From the IMG/VR virus record IMGVR_UViG_3300021440_000011, positions 1 to 38,802 of that record: 38,802 nt of DNA; one strand, given 5' to 3'. The DNA is from a virus. This document shows positions 7,919 to 15,256 of the stretch, piece by piece; position 1 is the first letter of the stretch, and each line of letters opens with the position of its first letter. The notes below the pieces were generated by a model. That model ran no database searches. It was not told the origin of the DNA and saw nothing but the letters and a program-made list of their open reading frames with translations. Both the position numbers and the translations under genes were made by a program.

Positions 7919-10078
7919 ATGGCAAAAGTAGCCCCGGAGCAAGTTATTCAAGGGCTGCTGGACAGGGGGTACTCACCTGTTGCAGCCGCAGGAATTGCCG
8001 GAAACTTAGAACACGAGTCAGGCTTTGATACGTCCGTCCGAGAAAAATCACCCATGACAGAAAGCGCAAGGAAACAAGGTGGCGGGTTTGGCCTTGCCCA
8101 ATGGACAAGTGCGGACAGGAAGAATGGCTTGTACAACATGGCTGCAATGAAAGGCGTTCCGGTAGATGACTTAGATTTGCAATTAGATTATTTGGACCAC
8201 GAGCTAAAAAACACACATAAAAAAGCATTCAAAGCTTTGCAATCGGCAAGAAACCCACGTCAAGCCGCATTTGCGTTTAGCAGGCATTATGAAATTCCGA
8301 GCCGTAAATATGCGAACAATGCTAAGCGAATGGGTGCTGCTGAAAAGTTTTTTAACATGCTTAACCCAATTAGTACGGCTAATGCCGATGAAATGCAAGA
8401 TATCGATCCGGCAGAATTTGCACAATGGGAACAATCGCAACAACAACCACAAAAACAAGCGGACATCGACCCTGAAGAATTTGCCGCTTGGGAAGCCAGC
8501 CAACAGAGCGCAGGACAAAAGGTTGGTGAAGTTATCACCGACATAGGTGGCGGTGTTCTCAAGGGCGCGTCTAATATCGGCAATACGATATTGAGTGCGG
8601 CAGATAGCTACAACGAACTGTTAGGGAACAAGTACGCATTATCAAGCCAAGAAACAACGGGCGCAGAACGTAGGAAACAAGCCACTGAAGGCTTAAAAAG
8701 CATGGGTGTCGATACCGATTCTGGCACATACAAAGCATCTGAATTAGGCGCTGAAATTGCCGGTACGGCTGGTACTGGTGGCTTGTTGGCGAAAGGCGCT
8801 GCAAAAGTCGCCCCCGCATTGGTTGAATCATTGGCAAGCTCAGGCATGGCTGGCGCTAATCTTACACAGAAAGCCGTTGGCGGCGCAATAACAGGCGCGG
8901 CTAGTGCTGGCTTGGTTGACCCAGAAACAGCAATTTATGGCGGCGTATTGGGCGCAGTTTTGCCACCTGTCTTAAATGTGGCTGGTAAGGCTGGGCAGTT
9001 GGTCGGAAAAGCGGTAAAAGGCAAGGACTTGATACCTAAAGCGACCAAGGAAGCAGGTGCAAAAGCCATTGAAAATGGATTTGTGATCCCCCCTTCACAA
9101 GTCAAGCCGACGCTATTGAATAGGTTAGTTGAAGGCACGGCTGGGAAGATCACAACCGCCCAAAACGCCAGTGCGGCTAACCAAGAAGTAAGTAACCGTC
9201 TGGCCATGAAAGCCATCGGCGCGGAATCATTGGGTGACGAAGGTATTGCGGCAGTCAGGAATTCGGCAAATAAGGCTTATGATGCGATTGGAAAGGCTGG
9301 CAAATTTACGGTAGACGACACATTCCATGCTGCTTTAGATAAGGCGGCATCGCGTACTTCTAAGTTTAAGGAAGATTTCCCGGGTCTGAAAAACAACGAC
9401 GTAGACAGCCTGATCGATAGCTTGAAAGGTAAGGGCGAGTTTAGCGCAGATACGACTATAGAAGCCATCAAACGACTAAGGGTAGACGCAAGCGCAAATA
9501 AAATATCAATGGACGCGGCAAAAAAAGAGTTAGGGCGCGTCCAAGGCAAGGTGGCTGCATCACTGGAAGACTTGGTGGAGCGCAACCTAGAGAAATCAGG
9601 CAACAAAAAGTTATTGGAAGATTATCGGGTTGCGCGGCAAACCTTGGCCAAGGCGCACAGCATTGAAAAAGCCGTCGATAAATCGACTGGAAACATCAAC
9701 GCCAATAAGCTCGTACAAGAGCTACAAAAAGGCAAGCCGTTGACTGGTGAGCTAAAGGATATAGCAGAGTTTGCCCAGGCGTTCCCGAAAGCCGCGCAAA
9801 ACATTAGTAAGATGGGAAGCTTGCCGCAAACAAGCCCGTTAGACGTAGCCAGCGTAAGTACCTTGGCAATGATGGCCGGGCATCCCGGGTATATGGCTTT
9901 GCTTGCGCTTAGGCCGGCGGCAAGGAAGCTGGCATTATCAAAATTTATTCAATCCGGGCTAACAAAAAAATCCGTCGATGTAGCTGGTGATGTGCTGATA
10001 CCTTACAAGAATAAACAAATATCCAAACTCTTGCCTAGTGCAGCAGTGCTTGCAGGAAGCCAAGCAGGAAGGCAATAA
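7919..10078 (+). CDS. DNA ejection protein with N-terminal phage-tail lysozyme domain (gp16-like)
   Basis: 719 residues. Residues 1-145 form a phage-tail-lysozyme-type muramidase domain: GIAGNLEHESGFD holds the catalytic Glu (E31/E33), and GGGFGLAQWT is the family's second signature. Two tandem copies of a motif DIDPxEFAxWExSQQ follow at 161-175 and 182-196. The long remainder alternates Gly/Ala-rich hydrophobic helices (about 285-365, 645-680), fitting insertion into the inner membrane, with charged helices. The likely role is to cut a hole in peptidoglycan and line the DNA channel. It is the last gene of the ejection cluster. Confidence 0.75.
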   Translation: MAKVAPEQVIQGLLDRGYSPVAAAGIAGNLEHESGFDTSVREKSPMTESARKQGGGFGLAQWTSADRKNGLYNMAAMKGVPVDDLDLQLDYLDHELKNTHKKAFKALQSARNPRQAAFAFSRHYEIPSRKYANNAKRMGAAEKFFNMLNPISTANADEMQDIDPAEFAQWEQSQQQPQKQADIDPEEFAAWEASQQSAGQKVGEVITDIGGGVLKGASNIGNTILSAADSYNELLGNKYALSSQETTGAERRKQATEGLKSMGVDTDSGTYKASELGAEIAGTAGTGGLLAKGAAKVAPALVESLASSGMAGANLTQKAVGGAITGAASAGLVDPETAIYGGVLGAVLPPVLNVAGKAGQLVGKAVKGKDLIPKATKEAGAKAIENGFVIPPSQVKPTLLNRLVEGTAGKITTAQNASAANQEVSNRLAMKAIGAESLGDEGIAAVRNSANKAYDAIGKAGKFTVDDTFHAALDKAASRTSKFKEDFPGLKNNDVDSLIDSLKGKGEFSADTTIEAIKRLRVDASANKISMDAAKKELGRVQGKVAASLEDLVERNLEKSGNKKLLEDYRVARQTLAKAHSIEKAVDKSTGNINANKLVQELQKGKPLTGELKDIAEFAQAFPKAAQNISKMGSLPQTSPLDVASVSTLAMMAGHPGYMALLALRPAARKLALSKFIQSGLTKKSVDVAGDVLIPYKNKQISKLLPSAAVLAGSQAGRQ

Positions 10079-10146
10079 ACACCAACGCAAAAGCCTTGTA
10101 CAGGCGATAGGTTAAATATGACATCAAATTATTATAGGCTGAAAAA

Positions 10147-11268
10147 ATGACCGGTGTAATCGCAGTTTTACCGACACATACGTTTTTTAACAATAACGGT
10201 ACGCCTTGCGCCAATGGCCGTCTACATGTGATCGGGGCAAATACAAGCCCCCCTTCTGGTAACTTGCCATCATGGATAGACAAGGCCCAAACTATCGTGA
10301 ACACTAACCCTATTATACTTGATGCTTTAGGGCAGTGTTCACTTTGGCTGGAAGCAGGGCAAGTTTATGATTTGCTCCTAAAGGATGACCCATTAGGGGC
10401 AAATACCGGTACTCCCGGATCTACTATACGCACCTATGAAGACGTTTCAGGTGCTTCTAGCGCATTGATTGCACCTACGCAATGGGTAGTTACAGGGTTA
10501 ACCCCGTCCTTTGCTAATAGCCGTACATTTACCGTTGTTGGTGACCAAACATCTATATATAGTGTTGGGCGCAGGGTAAGGTCACTAAATACAGGTGGAA
10601 TAAAGTACGGCACTATTATAGCCAGTGTTTATGGCGCTGTAACTACTGTAACATTGGGGTTTCAAAATAATACTGATGCTATTGACTCAGGGATTAGCGC
10701 GGTTGATGTAGGACTAGAAACAATCGTAAACACTGCATCACAAACAGGTGACGGCTCTATTATTGACATGTCCAGTTATTCTGGCGCAGATATAAGGTTG
10801 GCAATAGGGCAAACATGTGTGTACAACATTGCGTCAGTAACTTCATTACCATTAAGGATAGCTACGGGTGATAACCAAGCGTATACATTAGACATAACTT
10901 ATCCTTATAGAGTGGGCGCATCGAACATAACAGCAAATTATTTGCAGCCTAACAATACGGTGGCTGGGGTTTTGTCGGTAATTTATTCAAATTTTTACAG
11001 TACAAACGTTATGAATGTTGCTACCCTTACAACTAACATATTTGCAATTGACGGGGGTAACGTTTGCTATAGGTCTCTTACCGACATTTGTACAAAAACT
11101 ACAGGGAAGAACATGGTAAGCAGATATACTGGGCATGATGGTACATTTCAAACAAATGGGCAGGCGATAAACGTCTGGAACGATGCCGTTACTGTTTGGA
11201 CAAGCTTAGGGACATTGCAGTTTAATGCTTCAACTACGGCAAGAGTACTGGTAAAGCGTGTAATTTAG
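10147..11268 (+). CDS. Second tail fibre/spike protein
   Basis: 373 residues. Residues 1-95 follow a pattern common in N-termini of phage receptor-binding proteins: a short Pro/Gly segment, then NPIILDALGQCSLWL and YDLLLKDDPLGANTG. The rest is Thr/Asn/Gly/Val-rich beta structure without a recognisable enzymatic motif. It is separated from the ejection genes by a 68-nt gap and lies just before the lysis genes. It is probably a second receptor-binding or adaptor fibre working with the tailspike at 633-2480. Confidence 0.6.
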   Translation: MTGVIAVLPTHTFFNNNGTPCANGRLHVIGANTSPPSGNLPSWIDKAQTIVNTNPIILDALGQCSLWLEAGQVYDLLLKDDPLGANTGTPGSTIRTYEDVSGASSALIAPTQWVVTGLTPSFANSRTFTVVGDQTSIYSVGRRVRSLNTGGIKYGTIIASVYGAVTTVTLGFQNNTDAIDSGISAVDVGLETIVNTASQTGDGSIIDMSSYSGADIRLAIGQTCVYNIASVTSLPLRIATGDNQAYTLDITYPYRVGASNITANYLQPNNTVAGVLSVIYSNFYSTNVMNVATLTTNIFAIDGGNVCYRSLTDICTKTTGKNMVSRYTGHDGTFQTNGQAINVWNDAVTVWTSLGTLQFNASTTARVLVKRVI

Positions 11269-11286
11269 TAAATTATGGAGGTGAAA

Positions 11287-11922
11287 TTGAATTACCTGCA
11301 AAAATATCAGCAACAGCTAGGGCTTGTTCCAGACGGGATAATAGGCAATAAAACAGCACAAGCGTTTATGGATGATTTAGGCATAACTGACAAATTATTT
11401 TTTTCACATATGATGGGGCAGATTGCCCATGAGTCAGGGCTTTACAAAAATGCCCGTGAAAACCTAAATTATAGCGAAGCTGGATTATTAAACATCTTCA
11501 AAAAATATTTTTCTGGCAAAGCTGGCGATAAAAGTGCTGCTTTTTATGCGCGACAGCCTGAAAAAATAGCCAATTTGGTATATGCAAACCGCATGGGAAA
11601 CGGTGATGAAGCTAGTGGGGACGGTTGGAAATATCGCGGCATCTTCGGGTTGCAACTGACGGGCAAAGATAACATATTGGCGTTTATCCGTTACCTTGGC
11701 CTTACTGATGACACTGACCCAGATAGCTTACTCGATAACCCTAAAAATTATTTTCTTTCAGCGTTGTTTTGGTTCAAAAAAAATGGAGTGGACAAGCTAT
11801 GTACATCAACCAAAGAGAATTGCATAGTTACTGTTACAAGGCGTATAAACGGAGGTACAAATGGGCTTGCAGACCGTATCAAGCAAACAAAAATAATGTT
11901 TAAATCAGTCGGTATTGCATAA
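11287..11922 (+). CDS. Endolysin, glycoside hydrolase family 19 (chitinase-like)
   Basis: A 211-residue lysin. A short peptidoglycan-binding-like N-terminus (QQQLGLVPDGIIGNKTAQAF) precedes a GH19 domain with both catalytic glutamates (AHESG, and the E of the nearby ENLNYS), KYRGIFGLQLTGKDN, and a C-terminal RINGG segment. GH19 endolysins cleave the glycan strand of peptidoglycan. The frame opens at ATG 11275, but a full Shine-Dalgarno GGAGG lies at 11277-11281 inside that frame and 5 nt before TTG 11287, so the TTG is the better start. There is no signal peptide, so a holin is needed for release. Confidence 0.85.
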   Translation: MNYLQKYQQQLGLVPDGIIGNKTAQAFMDDLGITDKLFFSHMMGQIAHESGLYKNARENLNYSEAGLLNIFKKYFSGKAGDKSAAFYARQPEKIANLVYANRMGNGDEASGDGWKYRGIFGLQLTGKDNILAFIRYLGLTDDTDPDSLLDNPKNYFLSALFWFKKNGVDKLCTSTKENCIVTVTRRINGGTNGLADRIKQTKIMFKSVGIA

Positions 11923-12146
11923 TGTTATTTGTAAGTAAACAAAAGCATGATGCAGCCTTAAAAGAATTGGAAACATTGCGTGATTACAAAGAAAGGGCAG
12001 ATAACTACGTCAATAAGCTTGTTCTGGAAATAGAAGCGCTTAAAGAGAGCAATTTATTGCTAGAACTTAAGCATAGGGCAGGGCAAAACGTTATCAATAA
12101 CATTCGATCAATCTTAGAACCGGCAAATTTTAATGATCAGCAATGA
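11922..12146 (+). CDS. Small coiled-coil protein in lysis region
   Basis: 74 residues, nearly all helical with heptad Leu pattern (ALKELETLRDYKERAD, LVLEIEALKESNLLLEL). The ATG overlaps the endolysin stop. It has no membrane segment, so it is not a spanin by itself. It could be a small scaffold or regulatory protein of the late operon. Family unknown. Confidence 0.55.
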   Translation: MLFVSKQKHDAALKELETLRDYKERADNYVNKLVLEIEALKESNLLLELKHRAGQNVINNIRSILEPANFNDQQ

Positions 12147-12267
12147 GTTATCTTCACAAATATTTTTAAAGGCAGTCTGCATAATTGCCTTATTGATAGC
12201 ATTTATCGGTGCTATTATTGTAATGAGCGCCATCTCATTAAAGTGGCTTTTTTTAACCCTTAACTAG
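12133..12267 (+). CDS. Small single-span membrane protein (holin candidate)
   Basis: A 44-residue ORF with one strong hydrophobic helix at about residues 13-36 (VCIIALLIAFIGAIIVMSAI) and a short polar N-terminus. It starts 14 nt inside the end of the coiled-coil gene and stops 8 nt before the next gene, filling the gap. Position just after the endolysin suits a holin or pinholin-like protein, but several other membrane ORFs nearby compete for that role. No clear ribosome site; the call rests on the membrane helix and tight packing. Confidence 0.45.
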   Translation: MISNELSSQIFLKAVCIIALLIAFIGAIIVMSAISLKWLFLTLN

Positions 12268-12275
12268 GAAACATC

Positions 12276-12602
12276 ATGGCTAAAATCAACACAGAAACAT
12301 TTTATGACGTAACTTTTTTGCTTGGTACAGACCCCGGCAAAGTGGACGCTTCTACCCCTGCTACATTGGTTATTGACCCGTTAGTTACTGACGCGACCGT
12401 TACCCCAGTCGTTATTGCCGAAGGCGGTGCAAGTGCATCCTTTTCAGTAACCAAAACAAGCGTAGGTGATGTACCTTATACTCTCACTTTCGACAAAAAC
12501 ATTGCCGCCGGTACGCTTGATCTTGTGCATACTGGAGTCTTGCAGTTTGTTGAAGCAGTCGCTATCGGAGCTGACAGCGCGGTAGTAACCGAGCGAGTTT
12601 AA
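12276..12602 (+). CDS. Ig-like beta-sandwich protein, possible decoration/adhesion protein
   Basis: 108 residues of Val/Thr/Ala-rich beta sequence with no signal peptide and a good ribosome site (AGGAAA). Composition and length resemble small Ig-like phage surface domains. It ends in IGADSAVVTERV; the same 10 residues IGADSAVVTE, encoded by 23 identical bases (12564-12586 and 12987-13009), recur near the end of the next gene, although the two proteins are otherwise unrelated. A strong terminator-like hairpin follows. Function inferred, not shown. Confidence 0.55.
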   Translation: MAKINTETFYDVTFLLGTDPGKVDASTPATLVIDPLVTDATVTPVVIAEGGASASFSVTKTSVGDVPYTLTFDKNIAAGTLDLVHTGVLQFVEAVAIGADSAVVTERV

Positions 12603-12609
12603 CCAAATT

Positions 12610-12642
12610 CCAGTAGTTAAGTGATCCTTAACTACTGGTTTT
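12610..12642 (+). terminator. Rho-independent terminator-like hairpin
   Basis: A perfect 12-bp stem (CCAGTAGTTAAG / CTTAACTACTGG) with a 5-nt loop is followed by four T residues. It lies between two same-strand genes, so it probably lowers, but does not abolish, transcription into the downstream small genes. The T tract is short. Confidence 0.65.
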
Positions 12643-12659
12643 CCAAATAAGGAGTATAT

Positions 12660-13061
12660 ATGGCTTTGATTAATGATTACCTTGCCAAGCTAGAAGCTGA
12701 TTTAGTTGAGACGTTGGCATTAGTGGCAGGGGGTGAAGACAACCTTGATATACAGGCAGGAGAAAGTACGCTAACACCCGAAACGATAGCCAAGGAAACG
12801 GAGGTATTGCTTTACTTGAAAGCACGAAGGGACTGGCTTATAAATGCAATTTCAGGCTTGAAAGAAAATATTGAAATGGGATTTGATGAGATTCCGCCCT
12901 TTGATGTTAACCAGTCTGTAAAAGAAGAAATCGCTTTGAAGCAAGATCAAATGAAATTGTTTTCTGATTTATTGCGCCCGATAGTAATCGGAGCTGACAG
13001 CGCGGTAGTTACCGAAAGGGAAACGGTTATTCCTGAACCGACGGCAAAAAAGAAAAAATAA
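12660..13061 (+). CDS. Hypothetical helical protein with shared C-terminal peptide
   Basis: 133 residues preceded by a strong ribosome site (AAGGAG). The first 105 residues are acidic and helical; the last 30 hold IGADSAVVTE, identical to the end of the preceding Ig-like protein, followed by a Pro/Lys tail ending KKKK. The shared peptide suggests a common docking tag or a recent copy event. Family unknown. Confidence 0.55.
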   Translation: MALINDYLAKLEADLVETLALVAGGEDNLDIQAGESTLTPETIAKETEVLLYLKARRDWLINAISGLKENIEMGFDEIPPFDVNQSVKEEIALKQDQMKLFSDLLRPIVIGADSAVVTERETVIPEPTAKKKK

Positions 13062-13066
13062 TAGAT

Positions 13067-13342
13067 ATGGACAAGCTTGCAGACCCGACACTATGGGCAG
13101 CACAAGGCGGTTTGCTTGGACTTATCATATTTGGCGTGTTTATAGTGCTTGGCTTTGTATTGCTTGGCTTACAGAAAAAAATAGATACCATACCCTTGCA
13201 GATCGGTGATGCTAAGGCTGATATTATCCTGCAACAAGAGAAGATAAAATCTTGTGTTCTGAAAGCACTCTATGATTCTGGTGCTATACCTGATAGGCGT
13301 AAGCGTAATAAAATTGTTGAAAACGACCAAAGGGGGGCTTGA
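13067..13342 (+). CDS. Membrane protein, holin-like
   Basis: 91 residues. One long hydrophobic segment at about 12-36 (GGLLGLIIFGVFIVLGFVLL) is followed by an amphipathic, charged C-terminal helix. A single N-terminal span and charged tail fit a class III holin or a spanin-like protein. It starts 5 nt after the previous stop and overlaps the next gene by 4 nt. Confidence 0.55.
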   Translation: MDKLADPTLWAAQGGLLGLIIFGVFIVLGFVLLGLQKKIDTIPLQIGDAKADIILQQEKIKSCVLKALYDSGAIPDRRKRNKIVENDQRGA

Positions 13343-13554
13343 TGATTTATTTTATTATGGCAGTTTTGGTTTTAATTATTGTTTACCTTAAGATTGCAAT
13401 GCGCGATAAAAACAAGGAAATAGACCATATTTACAAGCGCATGAACAAGATCGAATACAAGCTAAAAATTATGCAAGACGAAGAGGCTGTAGACATGTTA
13501 AGCAGTAAGTGGCGCATGGACAAGAAAGTAGATTATTGGGTTGACGAAACTTGA
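13339..13554 (+). CDS. Small membrane-anchored coiled-coil protein
   Basis: 71 residues: an N-terminal span (MIYFIMAVLVLIIVYLKIAM) then a charged helical region with heptad character (EIDHIYKRMNKIEYKLKIMQ). This topology suits an inner-membrane spanin subunit or an assembly factor. Overlaps the upstream gene by 4 nt. No nested lipoprotein gene is visible. Confidence 0.5.
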   Translation: MMIYFIMAVLVLIIVYLKIAMRDKNKEIDHIYKRMNKIEYKLKIMQDEEAVDMLSSKWRMDKKVDYWVDET

Positions 13555-13717
13555 CATAAATAAGAAATACGACTCTTTCCGGTGTCGCCATGAGTTTAAA
13601 AAAGGCGGCTGGATAAAGTCAAAAGACCAAACAAATTGGCCTTGTACGCTATGCGGTAAGATATTTAAAATACAATTATTGCTTATTGAAATACTTTTAC
13701 ACGGAAAGCTTAAATGA
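13541..13717 (+). CDS. Small zinc-finger-like protein
   Basis: A 58-residue ORF from a TTG start overlapping the end of the previous gene, with an ATGA overlap to the next. It contains a possible metal site: CRH (residues 15-17) and CTLC (35-38), followed by a basic helix. The overlaps on both sides are the main argument that it is real. Confidence 0.5.
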   Translation: MTKLDINKKYDSFRCRHEFKKGGWIKSKDQTNWPCTLCGKIFKIQLLLIEILLHGKLK

Positions 13718-13863
13718 ATCATGAGAGCGAAAACATGTTTATATTGGCTACCTGTTTATTTGGCATGGTATGGATATTTTTTGCTTCGATTAACGACATG
13801 ATGCTGCTGATCATGACCACTTTATCTATCGTCTCATTATTTTTTTTTATAAGGTTTAGATGA
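13714..13863 (+). CDS. Small two-span membrane protein
   Basis: A 49-residue ORF with two hydrophobic helices (about 8-24 and 29-46) separated by a short Asn/Asp turn. It shares ATGA overlaps with both neighbours. Two-span topology resembles class II holins, making it one of several holin candidates in this cluster. Confidence 0.5.
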   Translation: MNHESENMFILATCLFGMVWIFFASINDMMLLIMTTLSIVSLFFFIRFR

Positions 13864-14051
13864 AATATTACAACCTCAAATTAACCGCATTAGTAGGTAT
13901 ATTGATTATCATTGCCGCCGTGGTGGCGTTTATTGGGTCTGGCAGTGATTCGGATAATTTCCCTAAGGTTGTCAAAGCTGTAATGATAGGCGTAGTTGCC
14001 GCAATTGGGACGGTTGCCGATGAAATACCACAAGAAGGAAACGATGAATAA
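13860..14051 (+). CDS. Small membrane protein
   Basis: 63 residues with a hydrophobic N-terminal segment (LTALVGILIIIAAVVAFIG) and a second weaker hydrophobic stretch at 38-52, ending in an acidic tail. It begins in the ATGA overlap of the upstream gene and overlaps the downstream spanin-like gene by 8 nt. Holin or anti-holin are possible roles. Confidence 0.5.
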   Translation: MKYYNLKLTALVGILIIIAAVVAFIGSGSDSDNFPKVVKAVMIGVVAAIGTVADEIPQEGNDE

Positions 14052-14313
14052 TTGCCTCAAATCCAACATCATCGTTCTGGCAATAACATTGCTTGGCGCT
14101 TCTTTGTTTGTTGATGGGACAGGTAAACAAATAACAACACTTCAATCCCAAAATAACGCCCTACAGCAAGCTTTTAACGAGATGCTTGCCAAGACAATAG
14201 ATAATCATGAAAAAGCCACAGAAGCGCTTGAAATGGCTCAACGTGAAGTTACCGCAAAGCGCAATGAACTCGATATTTTAAAAAAAAGCCTCGAAGCAAA
14301 AGGCTGCAAATAG
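14044..14313 (+). CDS. Rz-like inner-membrane spanin candidate
   Basis: From the ATG at 14044, preceded by AAGGAAAC, this encodes 89 residues: a short cytoplasmic start, a single span (NIIVLAITLLGASLFVDG), then a long helical, Gln/Glu/Lys-rich periplasmic domain. That is the i-spanin plan used to fuse inner and outer membranes in lysis of Gram-negative hosts. I could not find an o-spanin lipoprotein gene nested in it or following it. It is the last gene of the late operon. An upstream in-frame start at 13996 is less likely. Confidence 0.6.
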   Translation: MNNCLKSNIIVLAITLLGASLFVDGTGKQITTLQSQNNALQQAFNEMLAKTIDNHEKATEALEMAQREVTAKRNELDILKKSLEAKGCK

Positions 14314-14466
14314 CAAAGAAATTACAACCTCATATTGCAAAGCATATGGGTAACCCCCCCCAAAAACTTTTCATGTTCTCGAAAGAGTCAATAAAAAAAG
14401 ACGTATTCAGGAAGCATAATCGTTTGGTTATGGATCAAGTATGCCGTTGATTATTTATCACACTAT

Positions 14467-14493
14467 CCTTTAAGTAAATTATTTTCTTAAAGG
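14467..14493. other. Hairpin in the convergent gap between late operon and array 1
   Basis: An 8-bp perfect stem (CCTTTAAG / CTTAAAGG) with an 11-nt loop. It lies where the rightward late operon and the leftward cassette array converge, so it could act as a weak bidirectional terminator. The remaining 14314-14466 shows no ORF with support. Confidence 0.4.
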
Positions 14494-14498
14494 AAAAC

Positions 14499-14548
14499 AC
14501 CTGCCAGAATAATAGATTATCCGGTCAGGTTTCTATTTAGCGTTATAC
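14499..14548. other. attC-like terminal element of array 1 (copy of 28362-28417)
   Basis: Read on the - strand it begins with GTATAAC, contains an imperfect CCTGACCGG.../...CTGGCAGG hairpin, and closely matches the element that ends array 2; the two share a continuous run covering the outer box and the first hairpin arm. In this copy the second hairpin arm is diverged and the closing GTTATA box is lost. The stop codon of the last array-1 ORF lies in its outer box. Confidence 0.55.
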
Positions 14549-14710
14549 ACCGCGTTTCCACTCGAAAAAGCAAAGTATTGCCGCACCATGCAATGCATAC
14601 AAAAAACTAAATCCGTGGCTTCTTGTATAGCAATAAGATGCCTTGGCCATTAATAAGCCACGCGCCCATTTACTGCCGTTATAAGTAATCGCCTTAAGAT
14701 ATATGTGCAT
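14543..14710 (-). CDS. Hypothetical cassette protein
   Basis: 55 residues from the ATG at 14710, which has AGAGGA as ribosome site and overlaps the end of the upstream ORF; a TTG at 14728 would add six residues. The sequence is aromatic- and Cys-containing with a hydrophobic C-terminal half (SFLYALHGAAILCFFEW), possibly membrane-associated. Its TAA stop lies inside the outer box of the terminal attC-like element. I recognise no family. Confidence 0.45.
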   Translation of the reverse strand: MHIYLKAITYNGSKWARGLLMAKASYCYTRSHGFSFLYALHGAAILCFFEWKRGV

Positions 14711-14921
14711 TTGGAATCCTCTTTTCAATCATTCCCCAAACCTGTTCACATTCCGGCCAATCATTTTCTACGAAAACACCTTGAACAATTTCTTTGCCTT
14801 CCAGTAATCGGTGGCGATTAATCTTTCTGCATAAATCATCAAGCAGGTTTTTTTCTTCGTCTGTCAAATAAGCAGCAATGTCTTTGTTTTTTAATACGGT
14901 GTATCTGTTTTCTCGTTGCAT
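14694..14921 (-). CDS. Small phage-type hypothetical protein in attC-bounded cassette
   Basis: 75 residues, charged and helical (RYTVLKNKDIAAYLTDEEKN ... VENDWPECEQVWGMIEKRI). This type of short protein recurs among accessory early genes of tailed phages, where its role is unknown. It starts 4 nt after the end of the attC-like site at 14926-15009, as a cassette gene would. Confidence 0.6.
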   Translation of the reverse strand: MQRENRYTVLKNKDIAAYLTDEEKNLLDDLCRKINRHRLLEGKEIVQGVFVENDWPECEQVWGMIEKRIPNAHIS

Positions 14922-14925
14922 TTAC

Positions 14926-15009
14926 GCATAACCCCTCATTCAAGCCGACGATTTACCGTCGGCGGTATTGTTTGGTGCACCCAAGGCGCGGCTTAATTCT
15001 GCGTTAGGC
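14926..15009. other. attC-like recombination site, array 1
   Basis: An 84-bp quasi-palindrome with outer boxes GCATAAC and GTTAGGC (+ strand) and inner boxes TTCAAGCCGAC and GCGGCTTAA. The extra C in the left inner box (TTCAAGCC against TTAAGCC) is the base that sets attC polarity and points to + as the usual top strand. The stop of the 15004-15168 gene and the start of the 14694-14921 gene flank it exactly. This is the clearest site of array 1. Confidence 0.8.
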
Positions 15010-15168
15010 ATCATATTCTTCAGTTTCCACAATATGTGCCCCGCAACAACGCGGCATTTCTTCTAATAAACACCAATAATCAGCCATATTCAGTTGGGTT
15101 CGAACTTTTACCCACGTCCCTTTTTTCATCTGCCTATAGAATTTGAATTGCCGTAGCCAAAAAATCAT
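15004..15168 (-). CDS. Small phage-type hypothetical protein in cassette
   Basis: 54 residues from ATG 15168, which lies 12 nt after the closing GTTAGGC box of the site at 15181-15256. A TTG at 15216 would place the start inside that site. The protein is basic and aromatic at the start (FWLRQFKFYRQMKKGTWVKV) and ends with a CC pair and an acidic tail. TAA lies inside the next attC-like site. Family unknown. Confidence 0.55.
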   Translation of the reverse strand: MIFWLRQFKFYRQMKKGTWVKVRTQLNMADYWCLLEEMPRCCGAHIVETEEYDA

Positions 15169-15180
15169 CGCTTTAAATAA

Positions 15181-15256
15181 GCCTAACAGTTCGCCCAACC
15201 AGACCCGCTTGAGCAATGCGGTGTTTCTTAATCTCAGTCATGCGGTCTGGTTAGCT
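15181..15256. other. attC-like recombination site (degenerate), array 1
   Basis: 76 bp with outer boxes GCCTAAC and GTTAGCT on the + strand and an inner inverted repeat (AACCAGACCCGC / GCGGTCTGGTT). The boxes coincide with a gene stop on one side and a gene start region on the other. The inner boxes differ from the AAGCCG type of the other sites, so it may be a separate lineage or a rearranged site. Confidence 0.5.

Noticed and set aside
11275-11286. ATG at 11275 as the endolysin start
   Set aside because: A complete Shine-Dalgarno lies after it and at proper distance from the TTG at 11287; the ATG has no ribosome site of its own.
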